A stretch of 13,741 bases of DNA, taken from Dehalococcoidia bacterium. GTDB taxonomy: Bacteria; Chloroflexota; Dehalococcoidia; UBA2979. The stretch is from positions 1 through 13,741 of the forward strand of contig JASLOV010000013.1 of NCBI GenBank assembly GCA_030745285.1, in the 5' to 3' direction. Positions 1-6,942 of the stretch are shown here, piece by piece (within the stretch, counting starts at the first letter, position 1; each line of letters begins with the position of its first letter). The notes beneath the pieces were generated by a model. It saw only the letters and a list, made by a program, of their open reading frames with translations, ran no database searches and was not told the DNA's origin. Made by a program: the position numbers and the translations under genes.

Positions 1-142
1 GCAGCGTCGCCCCGGCGGCGATCCCGGCGACCGGCAGCCGCGGTGCGGCGAGGCCATCCTGGAAGAACGTGGGAACGGCGCCGAGCTGCAGCAGCGAGGC
101 GGCGAGCGCGATCACCGCGAGCACGCCCGTTCCGGTGGTCAC
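1..142 (-). CDS. mreD: MreD, N-terminal part (rod-shape membrane protein), runs off the window
   Basis: Only the first 47 codons are in the window; the gene continues past base 1. The frame opens with GTG at 142-140 and overlaps the mreC stop as GTGA, a typical translationally coupled junction. A GGGAGGAG ribosome-binding sequence lies just upstream (145-152). The visible peptide begins V/M-TTGTGVLAVIALAASLLQ and is hydrophobic, with a first membrane helix at about residues 5-24, followed by a short polar turn and a second hydrophobic start. MreD is a small multi-pass inner-membrane protein that works with MreC and MreB in lateral wall synthesis. The identification rests on position directly after mreC, the start overlap and the hydrophobic character; the peptide alone is too short and too variable to prove the family. 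Confidence 0.72.
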   Translation of the reverse strand, partial: MTTGTGVLAVIALAASLLQLGAVPTFFQDGLAAPRLPVAGIAAGATL

Positions 143-981
143 TCGCTCCTCCCAGCCGACTCGAGGGCTGTCGACTCGAGGACTACGGGGTTGGTGAGGA
201 TCAGTACCTGTTCAAGGCGCGCGTAGTCGGCGAGCGGCTCCACGACCACGGTGGCGAAGAGCGCCTGCCCCGGCGCTTCGACTGACACGACTCGTCCGAT
301 CAGCAGGCCGCCCGGCAGCCGTCCGCCCAGCGCGGACGTCAGCACGAGGTCCCCGGCGCCGACCGGCGCGTCGACGGGGACGAACTCCAGCCGCAGGCCA
401 TCGCGAGTGCCAGCGAGCGCGCCGGGCACGCGCGGCTCCTGCACGACGGCGGTGACCGCCGATGCGCCATCGGAGAGCAGCCGGATGCGGGATCGGTCGG
501 GGTCGACGGCGGAGACGATGCCGACCAGCGTCGCACCCGGGCCGAGCACCGGCTGGCCGGTGGCGACACCGTCGGCGGCGCCACGGTCCACCACCAGGCC
601 ATTGCTCGCCGGCGCCGGGTCACGCAGCACGACCGAGGCGGGCAGGAAGCCCCCGGCATCGTCGCCGACGGCGTTGAGCAGCGATGTGACGGCATGCGCT
701 GCCACCGCCGACTCGCGCAGCGCGGCGGCCTCGGCCTCCAGGCGCGCCACGCGGCGTCGCAGTTCTGCGTTCTCCTCGCTCAACTCGCGCACCTGCCCGG
801 CGTTGAGGATGACGTCGGCGAGCGGGCGCGTGGCGTCGCGGATCGCGGCGGCGGGCCGGGCGACGAGCACGCCGGCCTGCTGTTCGAGGTTCCCGGAGAG
901 GGGCAGCGAGGCGAGCGCGAGCAGCAGCGTGGCCAGGGCGACGAAGAGAGTGAGACGGGCCGCGTTACGGGCGTCGACCAC
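139..981 (-). CDS. mreC: MreC, cell-shape determining protein
   Basis: 280-residue bitopic membrane protein that links the cytoplasmic MreB filament to the wall-synthesis enzymes outside the membrane. Visible architecture: short cytoplasmic N-terminus, membrane helix at about residues 10-30, coiled coil at about 62-95 (Glu/Arg/Leu-rich, with ELSEENAELRRRVARLEAE), then the paired beta domains. Typical MreC signatures are present: NGLVVDRGAADGV near 127-139, a GATLVGIVSAV segment near 149-159, and GDLVLTSALGGRLPGGLLIGRV at 210-231. Length is normal for the family. The start is GTG at 981-979, with GGGGAGG six bases upstream. It lies 47 bases after mreB and overlaps mreD by four bases, so the three genes are almost certainly one transcript. 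No odd residues or truncation seen. Confidence 0.95.
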   Translation of the reverse strand: MVDARNAARLTLFVALATLLLALASLPLSGNLEQQAGVLVARPAAAIRDATRPLADVILNAGQVRELSEENAELRRRVARLEAEAAALRESAVAAHAVTSLLNAVGDDAGGFLPASVVLRDPAPASNGLVVDRGAADGVATGQPVLGPGATLVGIVSAVDPDRSRIRLLSDGASAVTAVVQEPRVPGALAGTRDGLRLEFVPVDAPVGAGDLVLTSALGGRLPGGLLIGRVVSVEAPGQALFATVVVEPLADYARLEQVLILTNPVVLESTALESAGRSE

Positions 982-1022
982 GTGCGGCCTCCCCTGACCT
1001 CCGCCGGCGCCCCGTCAGCTGC

Positions 1023-1038
1023 GCCGGGCTAGCCCGGC
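1023..1038. repeat. 16-bp perfect palindrome across the mreB stop codon
   Basis: GCCGGGCTAGCCCGGC equals its own reverse complement. The mreB stop codon (CTA on this strand, TAG on minus) lies in the middle, at 1031-1029. In RNA it could fold with a four- to six-base loop, but no T-run follows on the minus strand, so it is not a standard Rho-independent terminator. It could slow transcription, protect the 3' side of mreB mRNA, or be chance in GC-rich DNA. Confidence 0.5.
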
Positions 1039-2090
1039 GGCCGTCGCGATGCGACCGCTGCCTGCACTCTCTGGAGCGTCTCGGCCTCCTCCAGCGCCTC
1101 GCCGCAGCCGCGCACGACGGCCCAGAGCGGGCCTTCGGCAACGTAGACGGGGAAGCGTGTATCGGTGGCGATGCGGCGGTCCAGCCCGCGCAGCAGCGAG
1201 CCCCCGCCGGCCATGGCGATGCCGTGCATCATCAGGTCCGCGACCAGTTCCGGCGGCGTGATCTCGATCGTGGAACGCACGGTGCGCACGATCTCGTTCG
1301 TGACCGGCGAGAGGGCATCGCGAATCTCGACCGTCGAGACTTCCACCGACTTCGGCAGGCCAGTCGCCAGATCGCGCCCGCGCACGTCGACGAAGGATTC
1401 CTCGTCGAGCGGGAAGGCGGAGCCGGCATCGATCTTGATCTGCTCCGCGGTGCGCTCGCCGATCAGCATGTTATGCACCTGGCGTGCGTAGGCGGTGATG
1501 GCGTGGTCCATGGCGTCGCCCGCCGCCCGCACCGAGTTGGAGACGACGATGCCGCCGAGGGCGATCACCGCCACCTCGGTGGTGCCGCCGCCGATGTCGA
1601 CGATCATCGAGCCGGCCGGGTTCATCACCGGCAGCCCCGCGCCGATCGTCGCCGCCATCGGCTCCTCGATCAGGTAGGCGGAGCGTGCGCCGGCGGCGAT
1701 GGCGGCGTCGTGTACCGCGCGTTTCTCGACCTCGGTCGCGCCGGACGGAATGCCGATCACGACGCGCGGCTTGGGAATGCCGAGGCCGAAGCGCTCGTGC
1801 ACGGAGCGAATGAAGTGCTGGAGCATGCGCTCCGTCACCGCGAAGTCGGAGATTACGCCGTCGCGCAGCGGTCGCACGGCCACGATCGATGACGGGGTGC
1901 GGCCGACCATGCGCTTCGCCTCGTCGCCGATCGCGAGGATCTGTTTGGAGACGCGGTCGATGGCCACCACCGACGGCTCGTCGATGACGATGCCGCGCCC
2001 GCGCACGATCACCAGCGTGTTGGCGGTGCCGAGATCGATGGCGATGTCGTGCGAGAGCATCCCCAGGAAGGATGACAACGGGTTGAACAC
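1029..2090 (-). CDS. mreB: MreB, actin-like rod-shape protein
   Basis: Bacterial actin homologue that polymerises under the membrane and directs lateral peptidoglycan synthesis. The nucleotide-binding motifs are intact (counting from the GTG at 2090): phosphate-1 DLGTANT at 19-25, IEEP at 141-144, phosphate-2 DIGGGTT at 165-171 and the adenosine motif AGGGSLLRGL at 294-303. I prefer GTG at 2090-2088, giving 353 residues, because GAGGT lies eight bases upstream and the resulting N-terminus (MFNPLSSFLGMLSHDIAIDLG) resembles other MreBs, which carry a short hydrophobic leader before the first actin strand. The frame is also open to an ATG at 2114 without a ribosome site, and an internal ATG at 2060 would start at MLSHD. 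First gene of an mreBCD transcript with its own promoter upstream. Confidence 0.96.
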   Translation of the reverse strand: MFNPLSSFLGMLSHDIAIDLGTANTLVIVRGRGIVIDEPSVVAIDRVSKQILAIGDEAKRMVGRTPSSIVAVRPLRDGVISDFAVTERMLQHFIRSVHERFGLGIPKPRVVIGIPSGATEVEKRAVHDAAIAAGARSAYLIEEPMAATIGAGLPVMNPAGSMIVDIGGGTTEVAVIALGGIVVSNSVRAAGDAMDHAITAYARQVHNMLIGERTAEQIKIDAGSAFPLDEESFVDVRGRDLATGLPKSVEVSTVEIRDALSPVTNEIVRTVRSTIEITPPELVADLMMHGIAMAGGGSLLRGLDRRIATDTRFPVYVAEGPLWAVVRGCGEALEEAETLQRVQAAVASRRPPG

Positions 2091-2098
2091 AGGTTGGT

Positions 2099-2103
2099 AC
2101 CTC
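2099..2103 (-). promoter_or_regulatory. Ribosome-binding site that decides the mreB start
   Basis: Minus-strand GAGGT sits eight bases before the GTG at 2090. The competing ATG codons at 2114 and 2060 have no comparable purine-rich site at proper spacing, so this element supports the GTG start. Confidence 0.6.
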
Positions 2104-2175
2104 GGGGGAGGCATCTGGGTCGCCGCAGGGGAGAGGGAGCGCAGCTTCCCGCCGTGGGAGGCTACTGCACTGCCG

Positions 2176-2204
2176 AGTATACGGATGGGCGGTTAGGGCT
2201 ACAA
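2176..2204 (-). promoter_or_regulatory. Sigma70-type promoter for mreBCD
   Basis: On the minus strand a -35 box TTGTAG (2204-2199) is separated by exactly 17 bases from a -10 box TATACT (2181-2176). The -10 matches the consensus in five of six positions and stands out in GC-rich DNA. Predicted transcription start is near 2169, giving a leader of about 80 bases before the mreB GTG. The upstream gene ends at 2239, so the promoter lies wholly in the 148-base intergenic gap. I see no convincing hairpin terminator for the ligA transcript in this gap. Confidence 0.72.
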
Positions 2205-2238
2205 GCGCGAGGTCGGAGGCGGGGCGCGGCGGACGTCC

Positions 2239-3375
2239 TTAGATTCCCGCCACATTCCCCACCAGCGTGCCGATGCCGAAGGTGATGACGGCGGCGGCGA
2301 TGCCGAGGGCGACCTGGCGGAGTCCGGAGTACCCGGCGCTGCGGCCGGTGAGCAGGGTGATGCTGGCGCCGAGCAGGAAGAGGCCGGCGGCGGAGAGTAC
2401 CGCGCTGGCGACGATCGCGCCGGTCGCGTCGCTGACGAGGAAGGGCAGCACGGGCAGGATCGCGCCGATCGAGAAGAGCAGGAACGAGGCGAAGGCGGCG
2501 GTCGAGGGCGAGCCGAGGTCTTCCGGGACCAGCCCCAGTTCCTCGCGGGCGAGGGTGGCGAGCGCGGTCTCAGGGTCGGACATGATCTGGGCGGCCAGCG
2601 ACTGCGCCTCGGCCTCCGGCAGTCCCTTCGCCTGGTAGATCAGCGAGAGCTCCTCCTGCTCCGCCTCCGGCATCAACTCGATCTCCTCGCGTTCGATCGC
2701 GAGCTGGGCCTCGGCCGCCTCGCGCGAGGAAGTGACGGAGACCCATTCGCCGAGCGCCATGGAGAAGGAGCCGGCCAGCAGCCCGGCGACGCCGACGAGG
2801 ATGACGGTGGCCTGACCGGGGTCCGCCCCGGCGACGCCCATCACCAGCGCGAGGTTGGAGACGAGGCCGTCGTTCGCGCCCAGCACGGAGGCACGCAGCG
2901 CGTTGCTCCCGCCGAGGCTGCGATGGCGCAGTTCGACGGAGCCGATGGTGGAGCCGGAGACGCCGCCGGGGGTCTCGGCCAGCGCGCCGAAGATGCGGGC
3001 GTGCGAGGCCTCATCGGCGGGGAGGCCGGCCGCCTCCGCGATCGGATCGCCGGTGTACATCTCGCCGGCATCGGCCTCGAAGTTGCGGATCATCGGCAGC
3101 ACGAGGCCCGGACCGAAGCGGCGGGCGAGCCACATCAGGAAGCGCGCGCGGCGCGAGACGGGGCCGGGCGTGGCATCGGCGCCGGCGGCAGTGAGCTGCT
3201 CCTGCCACAGCTTGAGGTGCTTCTGCTCAGTGGCGATCAGCTTGATGTAGATGCCCCTGAGCTCACCCTCCTCCGCCAGCTCCGCCAGGGTCTCGTAGGT
3301 GTAGATGCCGTCGACCTCCTCCTGGAGGTACTCGCGGTAGCGATCGAGGTCGGCGCGGGAGGGCTCGGCTGTCAT
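2239..3375 (-). CDS. Ferritin-like domain fused to a VIT1/CCC1-family iron transporter (MbfA-like)
   Basis: 378 residues in two parts. Residues 10-135 form a ferritin/rubrerythrin-like four-helix domain with candidate di-iron ligands: Glu20 or Glu28 in helix 1, Glu50-x-x-His53 in ATEQKHLKLW, Glu100/Glu105 in NFEADAGEMY, and Glu122-x-x-His125 in DEASHARIF. Residues 150-378 are a VIT1/CCC1 domain: SLGGSNALRASVLGANDGLVSN leads into membrane helix 1 with the conserved Asp169-Gly170, then MALGEWVS at 206-213, a Glu-rich cytoplasmic helical pair (about 216-285), and three further helices (293-315, 319-343, 352-376). Proteins of this fusion type, such as MbfA of alphaproteobacteria, export iron from the cytoplasm; that role is transferred here by family only. 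ATG start at 3375, five bases after the ligA stop and without a clear ribosome site, suggesting coupling to ligA. Confidence 0.9.
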   Translation of the reverse strand: MTAEPSRADLDRYREYLQEEVDGIYTYETLAELAEEGELRGIYIKLIATEQKHLKLWQEQLTAAGADATPGPVSRRARFLMWLARRFGPGLVLPMIRNFEADAGEMYTGDPIAEAAGLPADEASHARIFGALAETPGGVSGSTIGSVELRHRSLGGSNALRASVLGANDGLVSNLALVMGVAGADPGQATVILVGVAGLLAGSFSMALGEWVSVTSSREAAEAQLAIEREEIELMPEAEQEELSLIYQAKGLPEAEAQSLAAQIMSDPETALATLAREELGLVPEDLGSPSTAAFASFLLFSIGAILPVLPFLVSDATGAIVASAVLSAAGLFLLGASITLLTGRSAGYSGLRQVALGIAAAVITFGIGTLVGNVAGI

Positions 3376-3380
3376 CGTCG

Positions 3381-5453
3381 CTATCGTACCGGGGGCGGCG
3401 TCCAGCCGCGCTCTTCGAGCAGCGCGGCGAAGCCCTCCTCGTCCAGCACGGGCGTTCCCAGCGCCTCGGAGCGGTCGCGCTTCTGCCCGCCGCCGTCGCC
3501 CGCCACTAGGTAGGTCGTGTTCTTCGTCACCGAGCCGCCGACGCGCCCGCCGAGCTGCTTCACCAGCGCCTCTGCCTCGTTGCGCGACCAGCGCGTGAGC
3601 GCGCCGGTGACGACCACCACCTCGCCGTCCAGTGGCCCGCCGATGGCCGCGCGTTCGTCCTCCATGCGCACGCCGGCGGCGGCGAGGCGCTTGATGTACC
3701 TGTCATGACGACGATCGTGGAGGTATCCGTAGACAGATTCGGCCACGACCGAGCCGATGCCGTCGATCTCTGCGAGCTCTTCGCGTGACGCCTCTTGGAG
3801 CGCCTTCATTGAGCCGAAGTGCGTTGCCAGCGCCTCGGCGGTCTCACCGCCGACATGGCGGATGCCCAGCGCTGCGAGCAAGCGGCGCAAAGGCCGTTCC
3901 TTGCTGTCATTGATCTCCTTCTCAAGCTTGTCGAGCAGCAGATCTCCAATGCCCTCAAGCGCGAGCAGCGCTTTGCGTCGACGAGGCAGCAGGCGGTAGA
4001 GGTCGGGCAGTGATTTGATGAACTTCTCCTTGACGAGACGCTCAGAGAGCTGCTCTCCGAAGCCCTCAATGTCCATGCCGCCACGCGAGGCGTAGTGCTG
4101 GACGAGCTTGGCGAGTTGAGCCGGACAATCCGGGTTGATGCAACGAGTCGCAGCCTCAGCGGGATCGCGCTCGACCGGCTCCTCGCATCTCGGGCAGCTC
4201 TTGGGCATCGAGAACTCTTCAAGGTCGGTCGTGCGGCGCGAGAGGATCGGTCCGATCACCTGGGGGATGACGTCCCCGGCGCGCTGTACGATCACATCGT
4301 CGCCCTTGCGGATGTCCTTTTCCCGCACCTGGTCCTCGTTGTGCAGTGTGGCCATGCCGACGAGTACGCCGCCGATCACGACGGGGTCGAGCACGGCGAA
4401 CGGGGTGAGCACGCCGGTGCGGCCGACGGAGACATCGATGCGCTCGAGGCGGGTGACGGCCTGTTCCGAGGGGAGCTTGTAGGCGGTCGCCCAGCGCGGG
4501 TCGCGGCCGACCGTGCCAAGCTGGCGTTGCAGCGAGAAGTCGTCGACCTTCACCACGACGCCGTCGATCTCGTAGGGCAGTTCGGAACGGCGGTCGGCCC
4601 AGGAGGCGCAGAACCCGGCGGCCTCGTCGAGCGAGTCGAAGCGCTCGGCGTGGCTGTTGGTCGGCAGGCCGGCGGCGGCGACCCACGCCAGCGCCTCCCA
4701 CTGCGAGGCCGCGGGGGCGGCGCTACCGTCCGCCCAGCCGACCTGGTAGGCGAAGAAGTCGAGCCCTCGGGATGCGGTGACGGAAGGGTCGAGCTGGCGC
4801 AGGGAGCCGGCGGCGGTGTTGCGCGGGTTCATGTAGAGCTGTTCGCCGGCCGCCGCTCGCTCGCCGTTCAGGCGGTCGAACTCGACACGCGAGAGGTACA
4901 CCTCGCCGCGAACCTCGAGCAGGGGCGGTGCCGGGGCGCCAGTCTCGTCAAGCCTGAGCCGCAGCGGGATCGATCGCACCGTGCGGAGGTTCGGCGTGAT
5001 GTCGTCGCCGCGCAGCCCGTCGCCGCGGGTCGCCCCGCGCACGAGGCGACCCTGCTCGTACGTCAGGGCGATGGCGAGCCCGTCGATCTTTGGTTCGCAG
5101 ACGAGCGCGAAGTCGGTCGTGTCGATCAGCCGTGAGATGCGCTCGTGCCAGGCGCGTAGCTCGTCGCCGTCGAAGACGTTGCTGAGCGAGAGCATCGGCT
5201 GGCGGTGCTCGACCGACTCGAACCCCTCGGAGGGCTCGCCGGAGACGCGCTGCGTCGGCGAGTCAGGGGTGACGAGGGCGGGGAACTCGGCTTCGAGATC
5301 GACGAGGGCACGGAACAGCCGGTCGTACTCGGCGTCCGCGATCTCGGGCTGGTTGAGGACGTGGTAGCGATGGTCGTGATGGCGGATCCGGGCACGCAGG
5401 TCCTCTGCCTGCGAGCGGATCGCTGCCGTGACGCGTCGTGGTTTCGCAGCCAT
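3381..5453 (-). CDS. ligA: NAD-dependent DNA ligase LigA
   Basis: 690-residue ligase that seals nicks during replication and repair using NAD+. All domains are in order: Ia NAD-binding helices (residues 8-65, including HHDHRYHVLNQPEIADAEYD), adenylation domain with the catalytic Lys122 in the CEPKIDGLA motif, OB fold (about 320-405), four-cysteine zinc finger (Cys420, 423, 438, 443), helix-hairpin-helix repeats (about 497-575) and a C-terminal BRCT domain (605-690). I chose ATG 5453-5451 (MAAKPRRVTAA); the frame extends to 5510, but the extra 19 residues are unlike the family and lie in the divergent promoter region. No ribosome site is evident, and a -10-like box ends six bases upstream, so the message may be leaderless. 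Codon usage dips in GC3 across roughly 3690-4240 (see findings). Confidence 0.97.
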   Translation of the reverse strand: MAAKPRRVTAAIRSQAEDLRARIRHHDHRYHVLNQPEIADAEYDRLFRALVDLEAEFPALVTPDSPTQRVSGEPSEGFESVEHRQPMLSLSNVFDGDELRAWHERISRLIDTTDFALVCEPKIDGLAIALTYEQGRLVRGATRGDGLRGDDITPNLRTVRSIPLRLRLDETGAPAPPLLEVRGEVYLSRVEFDRLNGERAAAGEQLYMNPRNTAAGSLRQLDPSVTASRGLDFFAYQVGWADGSAAPAASQWEALAWVAAAGLPTNSHAERFDSLDEAAGFCASWADRRSELPYEIDGVVVKVDDFSLQRQLGTVGRDPRWATAYKLPSEQAVTRLERIDVSVGRTGVLTPFAVLDPVVIGGVLVGMATLHNEDQVREKDIRKGDDVIVQRAGDVIPQVIGPILSRRTTDLEEFSMPKSCPRCEEPVERDPAEAATRCINPDCPAQLAKLVQHYASRGGMDIEGFGEQLSERLVKEKFIKSLPDLYRLLPRRRKALLALEGIGDLLLDKLEKEINDSKERPLRRLLAALGIRHVGGETAEALATHFGSMKALQEASREELAEIDGIGSVVAESVYGYLHDRRHDRYIKRLAAAGVRMEDERAAIGGPLDGEVVVVTGALTRWSRNEAEALVKQLGGRVGGSVTKNTTYLVAGDGGGQKRDRSEALGTPVLDEEGFAALLEERGWTPPPVR

Positions 5454-5459
5454 CGCCGG

Positions 5460-5465
5460 AGTGTA
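5460..5465 (-). promoter_or_regulatory. Possible -10 box for a leaderless ligA transcript
   Basis: Minus-strand TACACT (5465-5460), preceded by GGA, ends six bases before the ligA ATG at 5453. A start about seven bases downstream of it would fall on or next to the A of ATG, which fits the lack of a ribosome-binding site. No good -35 box is seen at 16-18 bases, so this is tentative. Confidence 0.35.
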
Positions 5466-5542
5466 TCCGGTACGGCGTGTACGATTGACGTGCAGAGTCG
5501 GAACGACCACTTCGCGGTCGGATCTGCCCGAGGGATACTCGA

Positions 5543-6208
5543 ATGTCCGACGTGGTGATTGTCGACTACGGCGCAGGCAACCTGCGCAGCGTCGCGCGCG
5601 CCGTCGCGCACGCGGGCGTCGAGGCGATTGTCAGTTCCGAGGCGCGCGCCGTGGCGCAGGCGAAGGCGCTGATCGTGCCGGGTGTGGGCGCGGCGGCGGA
5701 CACGATGGCCAACCTGCGCTCGGGCGGGCTCGACGGGCCGATTCGCGACTACATCGCCTCCGGCAAGCCCTTCCTCGGGGTCTGCATGGGCCTGCAAGCG
5801 CTGTTCGATGTCTCCGAGGAGGGCGGAACGCATGAGTGCCTGGGCGTGCTGCCCGGCAGGATCGTGCGGTTCCCGCTGGGGCTGACCGTCCCGCACATCG
5901 GCTGGAACACGGTCGAACTCGTGCGGGAACACCCGGTGTTCGACGGTATCCCCAGCGGCTCATACTTCTACTTCGTGCACTCGTACCACCCCGCCCCGAC
6001 GGACGAGTCGGCGGTGATCGGCGAGACCGAGTACGGGGTGCGGTTCCCCGCGGTGATGGGCGAGGGCAATCTGATCGCGACGCAGTTCCACCCGGAGAAG
6101 TCGAGCGAAGCCGGGCTGCGGTTCTACGCCAACTTCCTGCGGCTGGCATGCGAACGAGGTTCAATCGCACCGCCGGAGACGGCGGCGACCGGCGCTTCAG
6201 GCGCCTAG
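5543..6208 (+). CDS. hisH: HisH, glutaminase subunit of imidazole glycerol phosphate synthase
   Basis: 221-residue class I glutamine amidotransferase that supplies ammonia to HisF for the fifth step of histidine biosynthesis. The N-terminus VVIVDYGAGNLRSV (4-17) is diagnostic. PGVG at 46-49 is the oxyanion strand, the nucleophile Cys81 sits in GVCMGLQ, and His183 and Glu185 of QFHPEKSS complete the triad. Residues 206-221 are a short Pro/Ala/Gly-rich tail. Start ATG at 5543 has GAGGG eight bases upstream (5530-5534). It opens the plus-strand his run, diverging from ligA across an 89-base gap. A TTGACG box at 5485-5490 could be its -35, but no matching -10 is seen. Confidence 0.96.
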   Translation: MSDVVIVDYGAGNLRSVARAVAHAGVEAIVSSEARAVAQAKALIVPGVGAAADTMANLRSGGLDGPIRDYIASGKPFLGVCMGLQALFDVSEEGGTHECLGVLPGRIVRFPLGLTVPHIGWNTVELVREHPVFDGIPSGSYFYFVHSYHPAPTDESAVIGETEYGVRFPAVMGEGNLIATQFHPEKSSEAGLRFYANFLRLACERGSIAPPETAATGASGA

Positions 6209-6219
6209 AAGGCGCCGAG

Positions 6220-6933
6220 ATGGAAGTCATTCCCGCCATCGACATCCGCGGCGGCCGCTGCGTGCGACTGGCGCAGGGCGATTACGACCGCGAGACGGTG
6301 TTCGACGAGGACCCGGTGAGGGTCGCGGTGCGCTGGGCCGCGCTGGGCGCCAACCGCATCCACGTCGTCGATCTGGACGGCGCTCGGGAGGGGCGGCGGG
6401 CGAACGCCGGCATTGTCGCCAGCATCGTGCAGACGGTGAACTGCGCGGTGCAGACCAGTGGCGGCATCCGCGACATCGAGACACTGCAGGCGACGCTCGA
6501 CAGCGGGGTCAACCGCGTGGTGCTGGGCACCGCGGCGGTGAAGGACCCGGCGTTCCTGCGCGAGGCGATCGCGCTGGCGCGCGACCGCCTGGTCGTTTCC
6601 GTCGATGCGCGCGATGGGCTGGTGCGGCTCCAGGGCTGGACCGAGGGAACCGACCTGGACGCCGTCGCCTGGATCGGCGAACTGGCGAACATGGGCGTCG
6701 AGCGCGTGGTCGTCACCGACATCAGCCGCGACGGGGTGCTGGAGGGGCCGAACCGCGAACTGTACGAGCAGCTCGCGTCGGGCACCTCGGTCTCGGTGAT
6801 CGCGGCCGGCGGCGTCTCGACGCTGGCGGACGTGCGCGGGCTGAAGGAGTGTGGCATCGAAGCGGCGATCATCGGCCTGGCGCTCTACAGCGGCGATATC
6901 GACCTCGCGCTGGCGATCGCGGCGGCGCGGTAG
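6220..6933 (+). CDS. hisA: HisA, phosphoribosyl-formimino-AICAR-phosphate isomerase
   Basis: 237-residue (beta/alpha)8 barrel that isomerises ProFAR to PRFAR, the substrate of HisF. The two general acid/base aspartates are present: Asp8 in IPAIDIRGG and Asp129 in VSVDAR. Phosphate-binding loops are seen as TSGGIRD (79-85) and AAGGVST (195-201), with the half-barrel pattern repeated as in the family. The reading frame is open far upstream inside hisH, but ATG 6220 is the correct start: the protein begins MEVIPAID as in relatives, and AGAAGG (6207-6212, overlapping the hisH stop) lies seven bases before it. The gap to hisH is 11 bases and to hisF nine bases. In some actinobacteria one enzyme (PriA) does both HisA and TrpF work; I cannot exclude that here. 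Confidence 0.95.
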   Translation: MEVIPAIDIRGGRCVRLAQGDYDRETVFDEDPVRVAVRWAALGANRIHVVDLDGAREGRRANAGIVASIVQTVNCAVQTSGGIRDIETLQATLDSGVNRVVLGTAAVKDPAFLREAIALARDRLVVSVDARDGLVRLQGWTEGTDLDAVAWIGELANMGVERVVVTDISRDGVLEGPNRELYEQLASGTSVSVIAAGGVSTLADVRGLKECGIEAAIIGLALYSGDIDLALAIAAAR

Positions 6934-6942
6934 GCGGCCGGC

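Noticed and set aside
4095..5135. 346-codon open frame on plus opposite ligA
   Set aside because: Composition is that of reversed GC-rich coding sequence and ligA is complete on the other strand.
5534..5539. GATACT as a -10 box for hisH
   Set aside because: It ends three bases before the ATG, so transcription would start inside the gene, and it overlaps the ribosome-site spacer; no -35 box fits.
5836..6219. Long upstream extension of the hisA frame
   Set aside because: It lies inside hisH in another frame, is Arg/Gly/Ala-rich shadow sequence, and the ribosome site and conserved MEVIPAID start point to 6220.
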